A stretch of 64,000 nt of DNA. Origin: Stromatinia cepivora (lineage: Eukaryota > Ascomycota > Leotiomycetes > Helotiales > Sclerotiniaceae). The number at the start of each line of letters is the position of its first letter. Within the stretch, counting starts at the first letter, position 1. The translations under genes were made by a program, and so were the position numbers. A model generated the notes under the pieces. That model searched no databases and was not told the origin of the DNA. It was given only the letters and a program-made list of their open reading frames with translations. Below, piece by piece: positions 59,893-64,000 of the stretch. The stretch is taken from NCBI GenBank assembly GCA_014898415.1, contig RCTD01000009.1:806001-870000 (forward strand), written 5' to 3'.

Positions 59893-61112
59893 CCTGGTGA
59901 AGTTTCATCGAGTAATAGGCTAGTTGATTTGAGTGTGCGGTTGTTGCTGAAGTATAAAAGGTTTAAAAAAAAGACGAACAGTAGCAATGTCATTTCCAGG
60001 GTGCATTGTGAGCATATTGAGTCACGTAGTGCATTGCTGACAAGAAGTTCCGATGAACATCAAATAATGTTCTTATGTACGAATACAAATTGGTAACAAT
60101 CATCCCAAGTCCTGTGATAGATGATAGCTCCAGTATCTTAGAAAGAGAGCAGATGTAATGATCTCTATACTTCAATACCATGCATGCTAATGAAACATTG
60201 TGAAATTCGGTAAATTGAGACCACAGATGAGTCGGAATGTGAAGCGGTACTCCGCATCATACTTGTATTCGAGCAAAACCACTTTATTGGGAATCGTGAA
60301 GCGAAACACTCGAGTTCCTATTATCTTCTTGTTGCAGCAAGGTGTATGAGGAGATTATCCCCGGATGGTTGAAGATATGTAGTATTTCTGTAGATGCAGC
60401 ATCTCCCGATTCTCCCCGAATAATATCTATCACTATTGTAACATAGCACCTCAGAGAAAGAATATAAAGCTTGTGTTTGAGAAATTTTACAAAAGGGAGA
60501 GAGATGCCAAATTTGCTATCCACAACATGTGTATGAGTTCATGATTCGTGCTATCTCTGATTGATCAGAGTACAGTGCTAGTATCTGATCAGAAGGTATT
60601 ATACCAGTGTTTGATACCCCCACGTCAGACATGTTTTTGCAGTTACGTGGTAGGGAGTGAACACTTATTCAATGAATACACATGCGTATATTGTTGAAGT
60701 ATTGAGAATGAAACTGTTCCTGATACAGCATTCTAAAACTAATTGAACAACGAGGGGAATCAATCTAAAGCCCACTTTATTTAATCGTGCCGCTGGGAAG
60801 TCGAATTGTAGGAATTCTCCAGTCGTACTAGGAGAATTGGTCGAATTTAAATTTTGTAGACTTTGACATTTCAAAAAGCAATTCATATATGGATAAATGT
60901 TCAAGTATCCTTCACTCTGTGGAATTGAAGTGAAGTTGAGGTAAGGAGATAAAAATGGTGGGGTAAAATAGAAATTTTGATTGATGACTCGAAAATAAAC
61001 AAACACAAGAAACATCCATCTCAACCCCTCCAAACCACCAACCATCAAACTGTATTCCCCACGCCTCATCACCCGCGCCATCACCAGGGCAAATACTAGA
61101 TTTTTCAGAACC
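59893..61112. other. Intergenic region before ARC1
   Basis: 1.2 kb with ordinary composition. The minus-strand open frames here lie partly antisense to ARC1 and lack recognisable features. The right end holds the ARC1 promoter and leader. Confidence 0.4.
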
Positions 61113-62369
61113 ATGGCCACATTTTCCTCCATCAAGTATACCCCCGCCGAGGAAACCGAGCTCAAACAATGGACCCTCACTTCAGAGCGTCTCAAGACCT
61201 CCAGCCCTGAAACCCAATCCCTCCTCGATTCCTTGAATACCCATTTAGCATCCCGAACAACGCTTCTTGGTTCCAAGCCCTCTTCTGCCGATATTGCCAT
61301 TTACGAGAGTTTGGCACCCCAGGTCGCGAAATGGAGTAGTGAAGAGCGAACTGGAGAAAAAGGTCATCCAAATATTGTGCGCCATGTGGATTTTGTGCAG
61401 AATTCGCCTATCTTTGGTCTGAACATTGAGGAAGAGAAGAAAGTCAAGGTCGATCCAGAGGAGATTTTATATGTTAAGCCTCCCGTTGACCCTAAAGCCG
61501 AGAAAGAGCGATTAAAGAAGGAGAAAGCTGCAGCAGCAGCCGCCGCCGCCGCTGCAGGAGGTGAACAAAAAGAGTTGGCAGATCGAACCAAAGAAAAGGG
61601 TGATAAGGGAGTTATAGCCCAAGTTGCTGAAAAGGTTGTAGAGGCAAAAGATACAGTTGTTGCAGCTGTGACAGGCGAACAACCACAACAACCCAAGCAA
61701 AAGAAGGAGAAAAAAGAGAAGGCACCAAAACCTCAAAAGGCTCCTGCTCCAACTGCTCCTCTTTCTCCATGTTTAATTGATCTTCGTGTGGGTCATATCT
61801 TAAAGGCTATCAAGCATCCAGAGGCTGATTCTCTATTTGTCTCCACCATTGCTATGGGTGACAAGCCCGGAACCGATGATACTTCTGAATACGAAGGACA
61901 AGTTGTCCGAACCGTTTGTTCTGGTCTCAACGGACTCGTTCCTCTCGAAGAAATGCAAGGACGTAAAGTAGTAGTCGTGTGCAACCTGAAACCCGTCAAG
62001 ATGCGTGGTATCAAATCATGCGCCATGGTCCTAGCCGCGTCCCCAAAACTAAAGGAAGGAGAAGAAGATCACCATGCCGGCCCCGTCGAACTCGTTACTC
62101 CACCAGCGGAAGCCAAGGCTGGCGAACGCGTCTTTTTCGAGGGGTGGAAGGGAGAGCCTGAGGGAGTTTTGAACCCAAAGAAGAAGGTTTGGGAAATGAT
62201 CCAACCGGGTTTCACCACAACCGCCGATTTGGAAGCTGCGTTTGATGCGGGTGTTGTGAAGGAGTTGAGTAAAGAAGGAGAGGATGCTAAGACTGGCGTC
62301 GGAAAATTGGTCACTGAGAGTGGTGGTGTTTGCAAGGTTAAATCTTTAGCAGGAGCTATCATTAGATAA
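61113..62369 (+). CDS. ARC1: ARC1/AIMP1-type tRNA-binding aminoacylation cofactor
   Basis: A single exon encodes 418 aa. In yeast Arc1 binds tRNA and docks methionyl- and glutamyl-tRNA synthetases through its N-terminal GST-like domain, raising their efficiency. Here residues 1-110 are GST-C-like (SKPSSADIAIYESLAPQV). Residues about 125-215 are a Lys/Glu/Ala-rich linker with a run of ten alanines near residue 140. Residues about 216-418 form the tRNA-binding domain, which is EMAP-II-like: LIDLRVGHILKAIKHPEADS, TVCSGLNGLVP and NLKPVKMRGIKSCAMVL. The domain order is complete and the frame intact. The Ala run is coded by mixed GCA and GCC codons (GCAGCAGCAGCCGCCGCC), so it is a protein feature more than a simple DNA repeat, but could vary in length between strains. 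Confidence 0.92.
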   Translation: MATFSSIKYTPAEETELKQWTLTSERLKTSSPETQSLLDSLNTHLASRTTLLGSKPSSADIAIYESLAPQVAKWSSEERTGEKGHPNIVRHVDFVQNSPIFGLNIEEEKKVKVDPEEILYVKPPVDPKAEKERLKKEKAAAAAAAAAAGGEQKELADRTKEKGDKGVIAQVAEKVVEAKDTVVAAVTGEQPQQPKQKKEKKEKAPKPQKAPAPTAPLSPCLIDLRVGHILKAIKHPEADSLFVSTIAMGDKPGTDDTSEYEGQVVRTVCSGLNGLVPLEEMQGRKVVVVCNLKPVKMRGIKSCAMVLAASPKLKEGEEDHHAGPVELVTPPAEAKAGERVFFEGWKGEPEGVLNPKKKVWEMIQPGFTTTADLEAAFDAGVVKELSKEGEDAKTGVGKLVTESGGVCKVKSLAGAIIR

Positions 62370-62978
62370 AGGGCATAAGTAATGCAACACAAACTGTGAA
62401 CTGGAAAATCGATGGCATAGGCTTAGACGGAAGTTTCTTTAAGAAGAAATGGAAAGTCATGTAGCTAGAAACAGACCTTGTGCATGATTCCACGAACGAT
62501 CTATACACATAAAAATAGATGATTGAGCATTGCCCTGCTCTGCTGTCAAGATCTACTTGTGCCATAACATGAGATGAAACGTGATATGATATGATATGAT
62601 AATTGATATTATTGTGTTGTATTGTATCCAAATATATTTACCTCCTCGCCCTCCCCGTTCCTGTATAATGCAAATACCTTTCCATCCCAACGCTAATCAA
62701 AATCAATGACTATAGTCATCCGTCACTCTGTAATCCCATCCATCCAACTCAAATACCCGTTTCCTAAACCTTAAATCTATATGCTGCGCACCCTAGAAAA
62801 TGCCAATATTTGCAATATATCTCCGTACTTTATTTTCCACGCCGTATATCCCATGTAAAACCAAACCTCACGCTCGTTCAAATAGTCACAATCCAAGATA
62901 CCAACTCCGAAACGACAACTCCGAGATTTTCCAGATAGAGTCAGGTGAAGCCTTGATGGTGCCATCCAAGATGGATGT
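62370..62978. other. Intergenic region between convergent gene ends
   Basis: 0.6 kb with the two 3' regions. It contains a short ATGATAT repeat near 62,585-62,600. Nothing else recognised. Confidence 0.4.
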
Positions 62979-64000
62979 TCAGTACGCGGCATCTCCTGAT
63001 CGCTTAAAGACCAATTTTCTCGGATCAAAATTATCATTATCATCGTCATCATCATCATCGTCATCCACTTCCATCTTATCATCAACCTCCAACACTACCG
63101 GTCCATCTTGGACCGGAATTAGTGCCGGTATAAACTTCGTTCCATTCACATGTGACTCCACCAATGGCATCGAATTGGAAGCTTCATCCTTCCTTTCCAA
63201 TTCCTCCTGAATCCTCAATTTCTCAATCTTCTTCTCGGCAATATCTCTCACCTCTGCAAGTCTCTTCTTAATGTTCTCAATTTCCGTACTGCATTCTCCG
63301 TCGCGTAGGAATTGGTGAGCAGCATGCTCGCATTGGCCTTGACACCATTCGAGCCCTTTATCTAGTTCGTCAAATATATCCGTAGAACTTCCTCCTGCTC
63401 CTCCAATCCCTCCTCCTCCGGCTCGTCGGTAGCCCCTCAACACATTCATGGTATTTCCAACAGCCATGCGATCGCGAGAAGGACCCATGTTTCTCGTTGA
63501 TGTGAATTTCAGTTTCGCTCCTGCTCGAGTATCTCCTCCATTGAGCTGTACCCCGTTCGATGTTGCTTGCGAAGCGACTTGGTGTTGCAACGAAGGTTTG
63601 GGCAATGCACTACCTAGGGCTTTCGAAGCCTCTGACTCAGATTCATCGTCGCTTTCCTCCTCGGCTTCCATTTCGGCAGCTCGTCTCATTTCCGCCATTT
63701 TAGCTGCCATTTTCCCCTTCCTCATGGCATTTCTGTTCCCACTCACAAATTTGACGAGTTCTTCGAAGGCGGTTTGCACTGCGCTGTCGTAGTATACTAT
63801 TATCATTGATCTCGTTCTGTATCTTGGGGCTTGAGAAGTTCCTGATGCGAGGGATTCGGTTTTTCGTTTCCGGAGGACGGCCGGAGCTCGTGGTAGTGGT
63901 TCGGTTGGGGGTGTAGGTTGCGATGATTGTCGGGTTAAGGCGTTGGGTGATGCTCGCGGAGTAAGGGGCTTGGGCGATTGGGGTTGTGGTTGGGATGGGG
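62979..64000 (-). CDS. Acidic/low-complexity protein of unknown function, 5' part outside window
   Basis: The frame is open from 63998 to the stop at 62979, so the protein is at least 340 aa and its start lies beyond the right edge. An internal Met at 63806 is unlikely to be the start, because the conserved-looking block RYRTRSMIIVYYDSAVQTAF runs through it. I do not recognise the family. Features seen: a Pro/Ser/Thr-rich N-terminal part, the YYDSAVQTAFEELVKFVSGN block with RKGKMAAKMAEMRR, an acidic patch (EAEEESDDESESE), Gly-rich GGGGIGGAGGSS, and a predicted coiled stretch around STEIENIKKRLAEVRDIAEK. A long Asp run (DDDDDDDDDN) and RKLVFKRSGDAAY follow at the end. Charge pattern suggests a nuclear protein, which is only a guess. 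Confidence 0.7.
   Translation of the reverse strand, partial: PSQPQPQSPKPLTPRASPNALTRQSSQPTPPTEPLPRAPAVLRKRKTESLASGTSQAPRYRTRSMIIVYYDSAVQTAFEELVKFVSGNRNAMRKGKMAAKMAEMRRAAEMEAEEESDDESESEASKALGSALPKPSLQHQVASQATSNGVQLNGGDTRAGAKLKFTSTRNMGPSRDRMAVGNTMNVLRGYRRAGGGGIGGAGGSSTDIFDELDKGLEWCQGQCEHAAHQFLRDGECSTEIENIKKRLAEVRDIAEKKIEKLRIQEELERKDEASNSMPLVESHVNGTKFIPALIPVQDGPVVLEVDDKMEVDDDDDDDDDNDNFDPRKLVFKRSGDAAY

Noticed and set aside
61364..61736. Minus-strand frames opposite ARC1 with Ala or Cys/Leu runs
   Set aside because: The runs are the reverse reading of the Ala- and Lys-rich linker of ARC1.

Overview
The window is nuclear DNA of a filamentous ascomycete. Genes carry short introns (mostly 47-120 nt, GT..AG, with CTGAC/CTAAC-like branch sites). 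There is an S1/P1 nuclease, a Zn2Cys6 regulator and a DHA1 transporter, and one 24-kb AT-rich block of transposons shows C-to-T and G-to-A decay as expected of RIP (repeat-induced point mutation). Base composition and gene styles fit a leotiomycete such as Botrytis or Sclerotinia. That placement is inference, since no marker gene here fixes the species.

Left gene-rich arm (1-16.6 kb): an R3H-domain protein (+), the mitochondrial AAA ATPase AFG1 (+), a secreted S1/P1-type nuclease with eight exons (-), then ATP25 (-) and RPO41 (+) head to head, and a small secreted cysteine-rich protein (+). AFG1, ATP25 and RPO41 all act in mitochondrial gene expression or protein quality control. ATP25 and RPO41 share a 0.76-kb divergent promoter region.

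AT-rich block (about 16.67-40.44 kb): no intact gene. It can be read as layered insertions, most with target-site duplications (TSDs) I could find by eye. The oldest layer contains a plus-strand Copia remnant (gag to integrase) and a Fot1/pogo-like DNA transposon. A gag-only 1,676-bp LTR element (TSD CCGGT) sits inside the right TIR of the Fot1 element. A minus-strand Copia element (166-bp LTRs, TSD TAAAT) was inserted in the old layer and was itself invaded by a 7.0-kb Ty3/Gypsy element (TSD AATAT) and a second gag-only element of identical length (TSD ATTAT). A less decayed solo LTR (TSD AAATC) interrupts the plus-strand Copia integrase. A candidate short retroposon with a (TAA)33 tail and a 37-bp tandem repeat lie at the right edge.

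Right gene-rich arm (40.6-64 kb): CEF1/CDC5 splicing factor (+), a hexokinase-family kinase (-), a GILT-like thiol reductase (+) whose last coding bases overlap those of the scavenger decapping enzyme DcpS (-), a DHA1 MFS transporter (+), a NirA-like Zn2Cys6 regulator (+), a frameshifted Baeyer-Villiger monooxygenase pseudogene (-), the tRNA-binding cofactor ARC1 (+), and an unrecognised acidic protein (-) that runs off the right edge.

The most notable points are: the TSD-supported nested stratigraphy and the two equal-length gag-only elements sharing terminal motifs with the Gypsy element; RIP footprints at catalytic residues (YxDD to YxND in two reverse transcriptases, CCHC to YYHY in a zinc knuckle); an AFG1 intron that appears to end in GG instead of AG; and coding micro-exons of 12, 17, 18 and 22 nt in three genes. 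Exon joins were worked out by hand from splice signals, frame and family motifs and were not confirmed with transcripts.
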